Of a DNA stretch of 52,663 nucleotides, positions 1-7,666 are shown piece by piece (the first letter of the stretch is position 1; the number at the start of each line of letters is the position of its first letter). The notes below the pieces were generated by a model. That model did not search any database, was not told the origin of the DNA, and saw only the letters and a list, made by a program, of their open reading frames with translations. This DNA is from an uncultured Clostridia bacterium (GTDB lineage Bacteria > Bacillota > Clostridia > Christensenellales > Borkfalkiaceae): NCBI GenBank assembly GCA_944368925.1, contig CALVXG010000017.1, positions 1 to 52,663 on the forward strand, written 5' to 3'. Position numbers and translations under genes: made by a program.

Positions 1-22
1 AATGCCGCCGCAAAATAAAAAA

Positions 23-62
23 ACTTGTACCGAAAACCCCATAAGGAATTTTCGATACAAGT
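23..62. terminator. Inverted repeat at window start, terminator-like
   Basis: A 14-bp arm (23-36) is matched, with one mismatch, by its reverse complement at 49-62 around a 12-nt loop. The A-run at 14-23 means that on the minus strand the hairpin is followed by a T-rich tract, so it looks best as a leftward terminator; on the plus strand it may only end the gene left of the window. No coding sequence is seen before hrcA. Confidence 0.4.
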
Positions 63-111
63 ATAAAACTTTATAATTAAAAAAATTTTTTAAAAATTTG
101 TCGCAAAACTC

Positions 112-140
112 TTGACATTCTTTCGCAATGTATATATAAT
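112..140 (+). promoter_or_regulatory. hrcA operon promoter (sigma-A type)
   Basis: A perfect -35 box TTGACA (112-117) and a perfect -10 box TATAAT (135-140) are separated by 17 bp. It lies immediately upstream of the CIRCE operator and is the evident vegetative promoter of the hrcA-grpE-dnaK-dnaJ cluster. Confidence 0.93.
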
Positions 141-144
141 AGCG

Positions 145-171
145 TTAGCACTTATGAGGTGAGAGTGCTAA
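145..171. promoter_or_regulatory. CIRCE operator (HrcA binding site)
   Basis: The inverted repeat TTAGCACTT-N9-GAGTGCTAA matches the CIRCE consensus TTAGCACTC-N9-GAGTGCTAA with one mismatch, in the last base of the left arm. It begins 5 bp after the -10 box and so covers the transcription start. The first gene of the operon encodes HrcA, the CIRCE repressor, so the heat-shock operon is autoregulated in the known Firmicute way. Confidence 0.95.
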
Positions 172-220
172 CATTGTTGAAAATCAAGTGCCAAAGCAAA
201 AGGGGCGGGGTGAAGCGGCA

Positions 221-1285
221 ATGAAGATGTCCGACAGAAAGAAGAAAATTTTACAGATTGTTGTGGATGAATACATCAACACGGCTGTACCTGTGTCGAG
301 CAAGAGCATTGCGGAGAAGCATCTGACGGACGTAAGTTCGGCGACGGTGCGGAACGAGCTTGCATCGCTGGAGGAGCTTGGGTACTTGACGCAATTTCAC
401 ACATCGGGCGGAAGGGTACCTTCGCCGCAGGCGTATCGGTTTTATATTGAGGAGCTGATGGAGAAGGGGAACCTGTCGGAGAAAGATCTTGATTATATAG
501 AGAGAGCTTTTTCGGGGAAGTCGAACGATGTAGAGCATCTGGTCAAGAGTGTATCGAAAGTGATCAGTGAGCTGACGGATTACACGTCGGTGGGGATCGG
601 GCCGCACGCAGATGAAGAGCGGATCAAGAACATAGCGCTTTTATCTTGCGGAGACGGGAACGCGCTTCTGGTGATTGTAACGGGGATGCGGATTTTGCGG
701 GACAGTTTTATCGAGATACCGGAGAGCATGACGGACGAGGAGTTGGAGAATGCGTCGAAGGTGATTGCGAAGCTGTTTGAAGGCAAGGCGCTTTCGGAGA
801 TCAAGGAAGTGGAAGACGAGGTGTTGGCGGAATTCGGGCAATACCGGCAGGTGATGCACGAAGTGATCGATGCGCTGAAGTCATACACGAGACCGAGGGA
901 TGAAGACGTAGTGCTTTCGGGGGCTGAGAAGATATTCAATCATCCCGAGTATGATGATATAGACAATGTGAAGAATTTTCTGACGGTGATATCGAGCAAG
1001 GACAAACTTGCGGAGATCATCGGGGATGACAATGACGAGATACAGATCAACGTAAAGATCGGTTCTTGTGATGACAAAGAAGTTCCGGAGGACTGTTCGG
1101 TGGTTACGGCGACGTATTCGGCGGGCGGCAAGAATCTTGGGACGTACGGAGTGATCGGGCCGATCCGGATGGATTATCATAAAGTGATCACGGTTTTGGA
1201 GAATGTCGGCAAGGCATTGGAAGGGATCGTGGGAAGCAAGAAAAAGGAAACGGACAACAAGGACGGGAAGGATAAAGATGAGTGA
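221..1285 (+). CDS. hrcA: Heat-inducible transcription repressor HrcA
   Basis: HrcA represses class I heat-shock genes by binding CIRCE; GroEL keeps it active in the cell. The product is 354 residues, normal for the family. The N-terminus holds a winged helix-turn-helix with the segment SSATVRNELASLEELGYL (about residues 40-57) followed by HTSGGRVPS, both HrcA hallmarks. An in-frame GTG exists at 188, but ATG 221 follows the purine-rich stretch at 201-210 and gives a family-like N-terminus. It is first in the operon behind its own operator and overlaps grpE by 8 bp. The C-terminal tail is Lys/Asp-rich. The identification is firm; the exact start (221 or 227) is less so. Confidence 0.95.
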   Translation: MKMSDRKKKILQIVVDEYINTAVPVSSKSIAEKHLTDVSSATVRNELASLEELGYLTQFHTSGGRVPSPQAYRFYIEELMEKGNLSEKDLDYIERAFSGKSNDVEHLVKSVSKVISELTDYTSVGIGPHADEERIKNIALLSCGDGNALLVIVTGMRILRDSFIEIPESMTDEELENASKVIAKLFEGKALSEIKEVEDEVLAEFGQYRQVMHEVIDALKSYTRPRDEDVVLSGAEKIFNHPEYDDIDNVKNFLTVISSKDKLAEIIGDDNDEIQINVKIGSCDDKEVPEDCSVVTATYSAGGKNLGTYGVIGPIRMDYHKVITVLENVGKALEGIVGSKKKETDNKDGKDKDE

Positions 1286-1871
1286 AGACATGAAGAAGCC
1301 GCAGGAAGCAGCGAAAGAGGAAGCGGAACTTCAGCCGGAGAAGGAGCTTCCGCCGGAAACGGAGGGAGCGGAGAAGGGCTGTGAAGAGCAGAAAGCAGAG
1401 CATGCGGAGCATCACGGCAAGCACGAGAAGCTGAAGGAAGAGCTTGCGAAGGCGCAGGCGGAGACGGCGGATTACAAAGACAAATGGATGCGATCGGTGG
1501 CGGAGTTCGATAATTTCCGTAAGCGGAACGAAGCGGCGCGCCGCAATGCGTATCTGGACGGTAAAGGCGACATACTTTTGAAGATATTCCCGATCGGCGA
1601 CAATTTGGAGCGAGCGCTTTTGAGTTGTGACGAGCAGACGAAGAAGGGCATCGAGATGGTGCTTCGTTCGTTTAAGAAGATTTTGGAGGACGAGGGGATT
1701 GAAGAGATCAATCCTGTGGATGAAGAATTCAATCCTGCGTTCTGCGAAGCGATCATGAGCGAGCCTGCGGCGGACGGCGTAGAAGCGGGGTACGTGAAGG
1801 AAGTATTTTTGAAGGGTTACAAGCGCGGCGACAAAGTACTGCGGTTTGCGCAGGTAAAAGTGACGTCGTGA
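1278..1871 (+). CDS. grpE: Nucleotide exchange factor GrpE
   Basis: GrpE releases ADP from DnaK and works with DnaJ in the cytosolic chaperone cycle. The product has 197 residues. The first about 60 residues are very rich in Glu and Lys and look disordered or coiled-coil, followed by the conserved dimer/head region starting with EFDNFRKRNEAARR (about 76-89) and the GDNLERAL motif. ATG 1278 lies inside the end of hrcA and follows an AAGGA-type ribosome site at about 1268-1272, so translation is probably coupled to hrcA. The frame is also open upstream, but that part is hrcA DNA read in another frame. Confidence 0.95.
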   Translation: MSEDMKKPQEAAKEEAELQPEKELPPETEGAEKGCEEQKAEHAEHHGKHEKLKEELAKAQAETADYKDKWMRSVAEFDNFRKRNEAARRNAYLDGKGDILLKIFPIGDNLERALLSCDEQTKKGIEMVLRSFKKILEDEGIEEINPVDEEFNPAFCEAIMSEPAADGVEAGYVKEVFLKGYKRGDKVLRFAQVKVTS

Positions 1872-1961
1872 CAAGGCAGAGCAAACGGGGCGAAAGCCGT
1901 TTGAAAATAGAAACGAATTAAATTTGATAATATCTTTTTCAGGATAGAAGGAGTGTATATT

Positions 1962-3761
1962 ATGGGAAAAGTCATTGGTATTGATTTAGGGACAACGAAC
2001 TCTTGCGTAGCCGTTATGGAAGGCGGCGAAGCGGTGGTAATTCCCAATCCGGAAGGTGCGCGCACGACGCCTTCTGTCGTGGCGTTCCAGAAAGACGGGC
2101 AGAGAATTGTCGGGCAGGTTGCAAAGCGTCAGGCGGTAGCGAATCCTGACCGTACGGTTATATCGATCAAGCGCCATATGGGCAGCGATTATAAAGTGGA
2201 GATTGACGGCAAGAAGTATTCGCCGCAGGAGATTTCGGCGATGATTCTTGCGAAACTCAAGGCGGATGCGGAGAGTTATCTCGGAAGCAAGGTGACGGAT
2301 GCGGTCATCACGTGTCCTGCGTACTTTACGGACAGCCAGCGTCAGGCGACGAAGGATGCGGGCAAGATCGCAGGGCTGAACGTTTTGCGTATCATCAACG
2401 AACCGACGGCGGCAGCGCTTGCGTACGGTTTGGATAAAGATAAGAACAACCACAAAGTCATGATTTATGACTTGGGCGGCGGCACGTTCGATGTATCGAT
2501 CCTGGAGATCGGTGACGGCGTATTCGAAGTTCTTGCTACGAACGGCAATAATATGCTGGGCGGCGATGATTTTGATAAGCGCGTCATGGATTATCTGGTA
2601 GACGAATTCAAGAGCAAGGAAGGCATTGATCTTTCGAAAGACAAGATGGCGATGCAGCGTCTGAAAGAGGCGGCGGAGAAAGCGAAGATCGAGCTTTCGG
2701 GCATGACGACGACGAACATCAACCTGCCGTTCATTACGGCGACGGCGGAAGGGCCGAAGCATCTGGACGTAGACCTTACGCGTCAGAAGTTTGACGCTTT
2801 GACGGCGGATCTCGTAGAAAAGACGAGCGAACCGATGCGTCTTGCGATGAAAGATGCGGGTCTTTCGTACAGCGATATTGACAAAGTGATTCTGGTCGGC
2901 GGATCTACGCGTATTCCTGCGGTTGTAGAGAAAGTGAAGCAGATCACGGGCAAAGAGCCGTTCAAGGGTATCAACCCGGACGAATGTGTTGCGATCGGTG
3001 CGGCGATTCAGGGCGGTGTATTGTCGGGCGAAGTCAAAGACGTATTGCTTCTGGACGTTATGCCTTTGTCGTTGGGTATTGAAACGCTGGGCGGCGTGTT
3101 CACGAAGCTGATCGAGCGTAACACGACGATTCCTGCAAAGAAATCGCAGGTATTCTCGACGGCGGCGGATAACCAGACGCAGGTTGACATTCATATTTTG
3201 CAGGGCGAGCGTGAATTTGCGAAAGATAACAAGACGCTTGGCAGATTTGAGCTGACGGGTATTCCTCCGGCACCGCGCGGAGTACCGCAGATTGAAGTTA
3301 CGTTCGATGTGGACGCGAACGGTATCGTACACGTGACGGCGAAAGATCTCGGCACGCAGAAGAGTACGGATATCACGATCACATCGAGTACGAATCTTTC
3401 GGAAGCGGATATTGACAAAGCGGTTAAAGAAGCGGAGCAGTACGCGGAAGAAGATAAGAAGCGTAAAGAGAAAGTTGACAATAAGAACAAGCTGGACGGC
3501 ATGATCTTCACGGTTGAGAAGTCGATCAATGAATTGGGCGACAAACTTGCGGCGGAAGACAAGGCGCAGTTGGAAGAGCTTGTGAAGAATGCGAAAGAAG
3601 AGCTTGCATCTGACGATGACGATCGTATCAAAGCGGCTACGGAAAAACTTACGAACGAGAGCCAGCAGATCTTTGCGAAGATCTACCAGCAGACGGCGGG
3701 CGCGCAGGGCAATCCTGGTGCGAACGGAAACGGCGACGATACTGAATTCCATCAGCAGTAA
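1962..3761 (+). CDS. dnaK: Molecular chaperone DnaK (Hsp70)
   Basis: DnaK is the ATP-driven Hsp70 chaperone. The 599-residue product has the phosphate-1 motif GIDLGTTNS (6-14), the catalytic block [12 protein letters not shown] (about 145-156), DLGGGTFD (170-177), the adenosine motif [10 protein letters not shown] and the substrate-domain entrance [10 protein letters not shown]. The lid is followed by a short Gly/Asn-rich tail. The tail ends DDTEFHQQ rather than the usual acidic EEV-type end. ATG 1962 is preceded by AGAAGGAG (1946-1953) at good distance; a GTG nine bases upstream is unlikely. It lies 90 bp after grpE in the CIRCE operon. Confidence 0.98.
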   Translation: MGKVIGIDLGTTNSCVAVMEGGEAVVIPNPEGARTTPSVVAFQKDGQRIVGQVAKRQAVANPDRTVISIKRHMGSDYKVEIDGKKYSPQEISAMILAKLKADAESYLGSKVTDAVITCPAYFTDSQRQATKDAGKIAGLNVLRIINEPTAAALAYGLDKDKNNHKVMIYDLGGGTFDVSILEIGDGVFEVLATNGNNMLGGDDFDKRVMDYLVDEFKSKEGIDLSKDKMAMQRLKEAAEKAKIELSGMTTTNINLPFITATAEGPKHLDVDLTRQKFDALTADLVEKTSEPMRLAMKDAGLSYSDIDKVILVGGSTRIPAVVEKVKQITGKEPFKGINPDECVAIGAAIQGGVLSGEVKDVLLLDVMPLSLGIETLGGVFTKLIERNTTIPAKKSQVFSTAADNQTQVDIHILQGEREFAKDNKTLGRFELTGIPPAPRGVPQIEVTFDVDANGIVHVTAKDLGTQKSTDITITSSTNLSEADIDKAVKEAEQYAEEDKKRKEKVDNKNKLDGMIFTVEKSINELGDKLAAEDKAQLEELVKNAKEELASDDDDRIKAATEKLTNESQQIFAKIYQQTAGAQGNPGANGNGDDTEFHQQ

Positions 3762-3805
3762 TTGGGTAGCGGAAGCCGTAAAAATCTGAACGATAGAAAG
3801 AGCGA

Positions 3806-3831
3806 TAATGCCGTGAATTTTCACGGCATTA
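3806..3831. repeat. dnaK-dnaJ intergenic stem-loop 1
   Basis: An 11-bp perfect inverted repeat, TAATGCCGTGA (3806-3816) and TCACGGCATTA (3821-3831), has a 4-nt loop. No T-run follows, so it is not a clear intrinsic terminator. Its position after dnaK suggests protection of the dnaK 3' end or partial termination before dnaJ. Confidence 0.6.
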
Positions 3832-3854
3832 CTGCACATACGGGCGGAAACGTG

Positions 3855-3899
3855 GCATACGTGATGCTGTTTTTGATAAAAAAACGGCATCACGTATGC
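3855..3899. repeat. dnaK-dnaJ intergenic stem-loop 2 (about 20-bp stem)
   Basis: The left arm 3855-3874 pairs with 3880-3899 along about 20 bp (one G-T wobble) around a 5-nt loop. The inner part is a T5/A5 pairing, so a T-run lies inside the stem instead of after it. It sits 51 bp before dnaJ. Either an RNA-stability/processing element or a dispersed palindrome; a folded RNA this strong would reduce readthrough into dnaJ. Confidence 0.65.
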
Positions 3900-3950
3900 A
3901 AGAAATGACTGCAAGGGGCATAAGTTTTTAAGGACAGGAGCAGGTGCGAA

Positions 3951-5102
3951 ATGGCAGATAAAAATTATTACGAGATACTCGGCGTAGACAGGAAAGCGAC
4001 GGAGGCGGATATTAAATCCGCGTACCGCAAGCTGGTCAAGATGTACCACCCCGACCTGCATCCGAACGATGCGAATGCGGCGGCGAAGTTCAAGGAAGTC
4101 AACGAAGCGAACGAGGTATTGTCTGATCCGCAGAAGCGTGCGGCGTATGATTACGAACTGGATCATCCGGGGATGCGCGGCGGAGCGGGCGGATTTTCGG
4201 GTTTTGGCGGAGCGGGCGGATTTTCGGGCTTCGGCGGATTCAGCGATATATTCAACGATATTTTTTCGGGTTTCGGAGGCGGCGGAGCGCAGCAGACAGC
4301 GGCGGCGCAGGGTGAAGACATCACGAAGGAAGTGGTGCTGAGCTTTTTGGATGCGGCGAAAGGCTGTACGAAAGAAGTGCGGTATTACCGTAACGAACCT
4401 TGTCCGACCTGTAAAGGAACGGGCGCGAAGAACGGTACGGCATATAAGACGTGCGACAAGTGCGGCGGATCGGGTCAGGTGCGATATACGCAGGATACTC
4501 TGTTCGGAAGGACGATCCGTATGGCAACGTGCGACGCTTGCGGCGGAACGGGCAAGAAGATCACGGATATGTGTCCCGATTGTAAAGGAAAGGGCTATGT
4601 CCGCAAGGAAACGGTGGTCACGCTGAACATTCCTGCAGGGGCAGACACGAACAGTTATATCCGAAAGAAAGGATTCGGGCAGGCTTCGGCGCGAGGGGGT
4701 GTTCCCGGCGATCTGATCGTGGTGTTCCGCGTCGAGCCGCATAAGATATTCAAGCGCAAGGACAAAGATCTGTATATAGAATTGCCGATATCTTACAAGA
4801 CGGCGGTTTTGGGCGGAAAGATTCGCGTACCGGGAATCGACGATACGTTTGAATATCTGATCCCCGAAGGGACGCAGAGCGGCACGGTATTCTGTGTACG
4901 GGGCAAAGGTCTGAAAACGCGGGTCGGAACGGGAAATATGTACATTACCGTACAGGTGGAAGTGCCTACAAAGCTGACGCGCGATCAGAAAAAGGCGCTG
5001 GAAGAACTGGACGGACAGTTTGATATCAAACAGACGGCAAAGATGCGCGCTTTCAAAGATAATATGCAGGCAATGTACGGTGTCGATCCGTATAAAAATT
5101 AA
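3951..5102 (+). CDS. dnaJ: Chaperone protein DnaJ (type I Hsp40)
   Basis: DnaJ delivers substrates to DnaK and stimulates its ATPase. The 383-residue product has all type I parts: a J domain with HPD at 33-35, a Gly/Phe-rich linker (about 75-113) containing two copies of the GGFSGFGG unit, and four zinc-binding CxxCxGxG repeats (about 152-159, 169-176, 195-202, 209-216), then the two beta-sandwich substrate domains. ATG 3951 follows AGGAGC at about 3936-3941. It is the last gene of the heat-shock cluster, separated from dnaK by two hairpins and followed by a strong terminator. Confidence 0.97.
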   Translation: MADKNYYEILGVDRKATEADIKSAYRKLVKMYHPDLHPNDANAAAKFKEVNEANEVLSDPQKRAAYDYELDHPGMRGGAGGFSGFGGAGGFSGFGGFSDIFNDIFSGFGGGGAQQTAAAQGEDITKEVVLSFLDAAKGCTKEVRYYRNEPCPTCKGTGAKNGTAYKTCDKCGGSGQVRYTQDTLFGRTIRMATCDACGGTGKKITDMCPDCKGKGYVRKETVVTLNIPAGADTNSYIRKKGFGQASARGGVPGDLIVVFRVEPHKIFKRKDKDLYIELPISYKTAVLGGKIRVPGIDDTFEYLIPEGTQSGTVFCVRGKGLKTRVGTGNMYITVQVEVPTKLTRDQKKALEELDGQFDIKQTAKMRAFKDNMQAMYGVDPYKN

Positions 5103-5104
5103 TA

Positions 5105-5144
5105 AAAAACGGGTGTTTTCATTTCGAAAACACCCGTTTTTTTA
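5105..5144 (+). terminator. Terminator after dnaJ (probably bidirectional)
   Basis: A perfect stem with core CGGGTGTTTTC (5110-5120) and GAAAACACCCG (5126-5136) has a 5-nt loop, flanked by A5-6 on the left and T8 on the right. It therefore also works leftward and can end the minus-strand XRE gene that stops at 5148. Confidence 0.93.
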
Positions 5145-5147
5145 TTG

Positions 5148-5381
5148 TCAGTTTTTGGTAACGCCTAAAATATAATCTGCGGAGACGTCGAGAAAAATAC
5201 AAAGTTTTGCAAGTGTATCCAAAGCGGGGAAGACGTCTTTGTTCATGTATGCAGATATGGTTTTTTCAGAAACACCGACGGCCTGAGCAATCTCTTTTTG
5301 TTTAAAATGGCTTTCTTGAATTGCTTTGCGTAATCTTGTTTGGATATTTCTCAATTCAAGCCTGTTGTTAAACTGTTTCAT
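5148..5381 (-). CDS. Small XRE/Cro-type regulator, copy A
   Basis: A 77-residue DNA-binding protein: almost the whole chain is one XRE helix-turn-helix domain, with KEIAQAVGVSEKTISAYM as the HTH. Target and role are unknown. The start at 5381 is set by AAAGGAG 8 bp upstream on the minus strand; the frame is open 8 codons further without a better site. The C-terminal half, from NKDVFPALDT to the end, is identical to the neighbouring copy B (5541-5768), and the DNA for it is about 94% identical, whereas the N-terminal halves have diverged. It runs opposite to dnaJ and shares the bidirectional terminator. Confidence 0.85.
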   Translation of the reverse strand: MKQFNNRLELRNIQTRLRKAIQESHFKQKEIAQAVGVSEKTISAYMNKDVFPALDTLAKLCIFLDVSADYILGVTKN

Positions 5382-5540
5382 TTCAAAAACTCCTTTTGTC
5401 TGCATCTGTCAGCCTCATGCCATTATAAGACAAACGGAAGAAAAGTTTTTGAAATCGCCTAACTGGACAATATTTTATTTAAAAAATCATCTGCTTTTGC
5501 AAAAAGTTCTGCGTTTGCAGTTAATTCTTTCTTAAAATAA

Positions 5541-5768
5541 TTAATTTTTCGTAACACCTAAAATATAATCGGCGGAGACATCGAGAAAAATACAAAGTTT
5601 TGCAAGTGTATCCAAAGCAGGGAAGACGTCTTTGTTCATGTATTTTGATACGGTTTGCTCGCATACTCCGATCGCCTGTGCGATATCACGTTGCGAATAG
5701 GGGCTGAGTTGAATCGCTTCCCGAAGGCGCTTTTGAATGTCTTTCATTTCAATATCTATGTTTTCCAT
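5541..5768 (-). CDS. Small XRE/Cro-type regulator, copy B
   Basis: A 75-residue single-domain XRE regulator, paralogous to copy A just downstream on the same strand. The HTH RDIAQAIGVCEQTVSKYM differs from copy A in helix residues expected to contact DNA, while the 31 C-terminal residues are the same. No convincing ribosome site precedes the ATG at 5768, nor the alternative ATG at 5747, so the start is uncertain. A 17-bp palindrome (5778-5794) lies directly upstream and is its likely operator. It is transcribed away from the Rho_N-like gene at 5952, so it may regulate itself and that gene. Confidence 0.82.
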   Translation of the reverse strand: MENIDIEMKDIQKRLREAIQLSPYSQRDIAQAIGVCEQTVSKYMNKDVFPALDTLAKLCIFLDVSADYILGVTKN

Positions 5769-5777
5769 ATTGGAATA

Positions 5778-5794
5778 ATCGCATATTATGCGAT
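5778..5794. promoter_or_regulatory. Palindromic operator candidate for the XRE pair
   Basis: ATCGCATA-T-TATGCGAT is a perfect 8+1+8 palindrome 10 bp upstream of copy B. A half-site TATCGCA recurs at 5886-5892, at the expected start of the divergent transcript (its -10 box ends at 5880). The arrangement fits a dimeric XRE repressor acting on both directions; the assignment to these proteins is inference. Confidence 0.6.
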
Positions 5795-5850
5795 AAATTG
5801 CTGAATATTAGTATATTGTACAAGTTTTTTTGATTTATAAAATAATTTGC

Positions 5851-5880
5851 TTGACAAAATTTGAAGCAAGTCATTATAAT
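5851..5880 (+). promoter_or_regulatory. Promoter of the Rho_N-like gene
   Basis: TTGACA (5851-5856) and TATAAT (5875-5880) are both perfect, with an 18-bp spacer. A GTACAAGTTTTT motif lies on each side (5818-5829 and 5897-5908). The gene starts 72 bp after the -10 box. Confidence 0.85.
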
Positions 5881-5951
5881 TAAAGTATCGCACAATGTAC
5901 AAGTTTTTAATTTAAAAAGGACGATTTGTTTTTAGTAAAGAGTGGGAGAAA

Positions 5952-6419
5952 ATGACAGAAGAAGAATTATTAAAAATCTATGAAGATATCTATTTGTATT
6001 TAGATCATAAGAGCATCCACGAATTGCGATCCTACGGGCGTGCATTCTGCGTAAAGTCGCCGTCTTCGTATAAAAAGCACGATCTGATTATGGCCCTCAT
6101 ACGGATCGGGTCGGGTGCAGAGAGTGCCCCTGCAAAAAGCATCAGAGGGGCGCGTCCGAAAATGCAGGAAGTTGCACAAAAAGATTTAGAGCGTTTGAAA
6201 AATATGTTTTCATGCGCAGAAAACCGGAATGTACAGGCGGAAGACGGTCTTTCGGCAGGCGGCGAGAAGGCACAAAATCTTGAGGAGATAACTTCGGCTC
6301 AAAAGAATAATTCCCTTACTTTTTCTCTGTCCGATCTGAAAGACGGAGAATATCAGTTTCACGGCACTTTGAAGATCGAAGGAAAATCTATATGTTTAAA
6401 GCTGGAATCAGCAGAATAA
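5952..6419 (+). CDS. Hypothetical protein with Rho_N/SAP-like domain
   Basis: A 155-residue protein. Residues about 20-50 (HELRSYGRAFCVKSP then a Lys-rich KKHDLIMALI helix) resemble the helix-extended-loop-helix fold found at the start of transcription factor Rho and in SAP-type nucleic-acid binders. The middle (about 75-115) is low complexity, and the end (from SLTFSLSDLKDGEYQFHGTL) looks like a small beta domain. A GGGAG site (5942-5946) precedes the ATG. It sits alone between divergent XRE regulators and a strong terminator. A nucleic-acid-binding role is likely but the biological function is unknown. Confidence 0.7.
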   Translation: MTEEELLKIYEDIYLYLDHKSIHELRSYGRAFCVKSPSSYKKHDLIMALIRIGSGAESAPAKSIRGARPKMQEVAQKDLERLKNMFSCAENRNVQAEDGLSAGGEKAQNLEEITSAQKNNSLTFSLSDLKDGEYQFHGTLKIEGKSICLKLESAE

Positions 6420-6424
6420 GTTTT

Positions 6425-6465
6425 GGCCCGCGCCGCATTTTTTGCGGCGCGGGCTTTGTATTTTA
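6425..6465 (+). terminator. Terminator after the Rho_N-like gene
   Basis: The GC-rich 12-bp stem GCCCGCGCCGCA (6426-6437) / TGCGGCGCGGGC (6443-6454) has a T-rich loop and is followed by TTTGTATTTT. It ends the transcript 7 bp after the stop codon. Confidence 0.9.
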
Positions 6466-6624
6466 TAAAATTTTGAACCGAAAAATCGTTTTCAGTTTTT
6501 AAAATATTTTGCAAATCATCGCTTTCCCCTGCAAAAAACGCAGAAAAAGTTTAAAAAACGCCAAAAACGCAGGAAAATTTGTTTGCGGACGAAAACGGGC
6601 GTTGCGCGTATGCCTTTCAAGAGG

Positions 6625-6653
6625 TTGACGAAATTCCCGAAAACGAGTACAAT
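6625..6653 (+). promoter_or_regulatory. Promoter of prmA operon
   Basis: TTGACG (6625-6630) and TACAAT (6648-6653) have 17-bp spacing, 48 bp before prmA. The stretch between the preceding terminator and this promoter (6466-6624) shows no open frame or structure I would defend. Confidence 0.75.
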
Positions 6654-6701
6654 AGTAGAGAATAAAACTTATGGCGGAAATCGCCCGAAAAGGAAAGACG
6701 G

Positions 6702-7643
6702 ATGAAATTTATCGAATTTACGGTACATACAACGACGGAAGGCAGTGAACTGATTGCCGATATTTTCTGGAATTACACGAATTATGGCGTGACGGTATGC
6801 GACGTGAACGACATTATTGCGTTGCAGAGCGACAAGCGCACGTTTTGGGATTACATGGACGACGACCTTATAAAGGGGCAGTCGGACGTGCTTGTCAAAT
6901 GTTTTCTGCCCGTGGACATTGCGGATGAAAATATCCGTTCCATTCTTTCGGATATCGATCTTTTAAAGGAACGCAGTGCGGGCATTTTTTCGCTCGGTAC
7001 ACTGGAAACGAGCCGCCGCGAAATCGAAGGGGACGACTGGATCGACGTGTGGAAAAAACATTTCCGTCCCTTGCACATCGGCGGCAGGGTCGTAGTCTGT
7101 CCCGAGTGGATCGCTTACGAGCCGAAAGAGGGGGAAGTGATCGTCAAGCTGGATTCGAACATGGCGTTCGGAACGGGCGAGCATGAAACCACGTCCATGT
7201 GTCTGGAACTTTTGCAGGAATACCTCAAAGAGGGGGACACGGTGATCGACGTCGGCTGCGGAAGCGGAATTTTGGGCATTGCGGTGCTGAAGCTGGGCGC
7301 GAAGTTTGCGTACATGACGGACATCGATTATGTGGCGGTGAAAAGCGCGACGCACAACAGCGAACTCAACGGCGTGGCGGAGCGCGCGAAGATCGATCTT
7401 TCCGACCTTTTGGAAAATGCCGACGTGCGCGGCGAGGTCATGACGGCGAACATCACGGCGGATATCCTCTGCAGGCTTTGCGAGAGCATTCCCAAGAATC
7501 TGAAAGAGGGCGGCACGCTGATTTTAAGCGGGATCATCGAGCCCAAACTCGAACAGGTGATACGCGCGTATGAAGCGGTGGGGCTCACGAAGATCCGCCA
7601 GATCCGCAAAGGCGAGTGGTACGCCCTTGCATTCAAAAAGTAA
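6702..7643 (+). CDS. prmA: Ribosomal protein L11 methyltransferase PrmA
   Basis: PrmA trimethylates ribosomal protein L11 using S-adenosylmethionine. The 313-residue product has the normal two-domain build: an N-terminal substrate-binding domain, then GTGEH (157-161) and a class I SAM-binding loop VIDVGCGSGILGIAVL (181-196), with NITADILCRL as the catalytic-site strand. AAAGGAAAG precedes the ATG at good distance. It heads a translation-related cluster (prmA, rsmE, mtaB, HIT); the pair prmA-rsmE after dnaJ is a widespread Firmicute arrangement. Confidence 0.96.
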   Translation: MKFIEFTVHTTTEGSELIADIFWNYTNYGVTVCDVNDIIALQSDKRTFWDYMDDDLIKGQSDVLVKCFLPVDIADENIRSILSDIDLLKERSAGIFSLGTLETSRREIEGDDWIDVWKKHFRPLHIGGRVVVCPEWIAYEPKEGEVIVKLDSNMAFGTGEHETTSMCLELLQEYLKEGDTVIDVGCGSGILGIAVLKLGAKFAYMTDIDYVAVKSATHNSELNGVAERAKIDLSDLLENADVRGEVMTANITADILCRLCESIPKNLKEGGTLILSGIIEPKLEQVIRAYEAVGLTKIRQIRKGEWYALAFKK

Positions 7644-7666
7644 GCGGCACGGTACGGAATAAATTT

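Noticed and set aside
1986-4742. Very long open frame on the minus strand opposite dnaK/dnaJ (918 codons)
   Set aside because: Arg/His/Leu-rich shadow caused by codon bias of dnaK and dnaJ; no ribosome site, spans two genes and a terminator-like gap.
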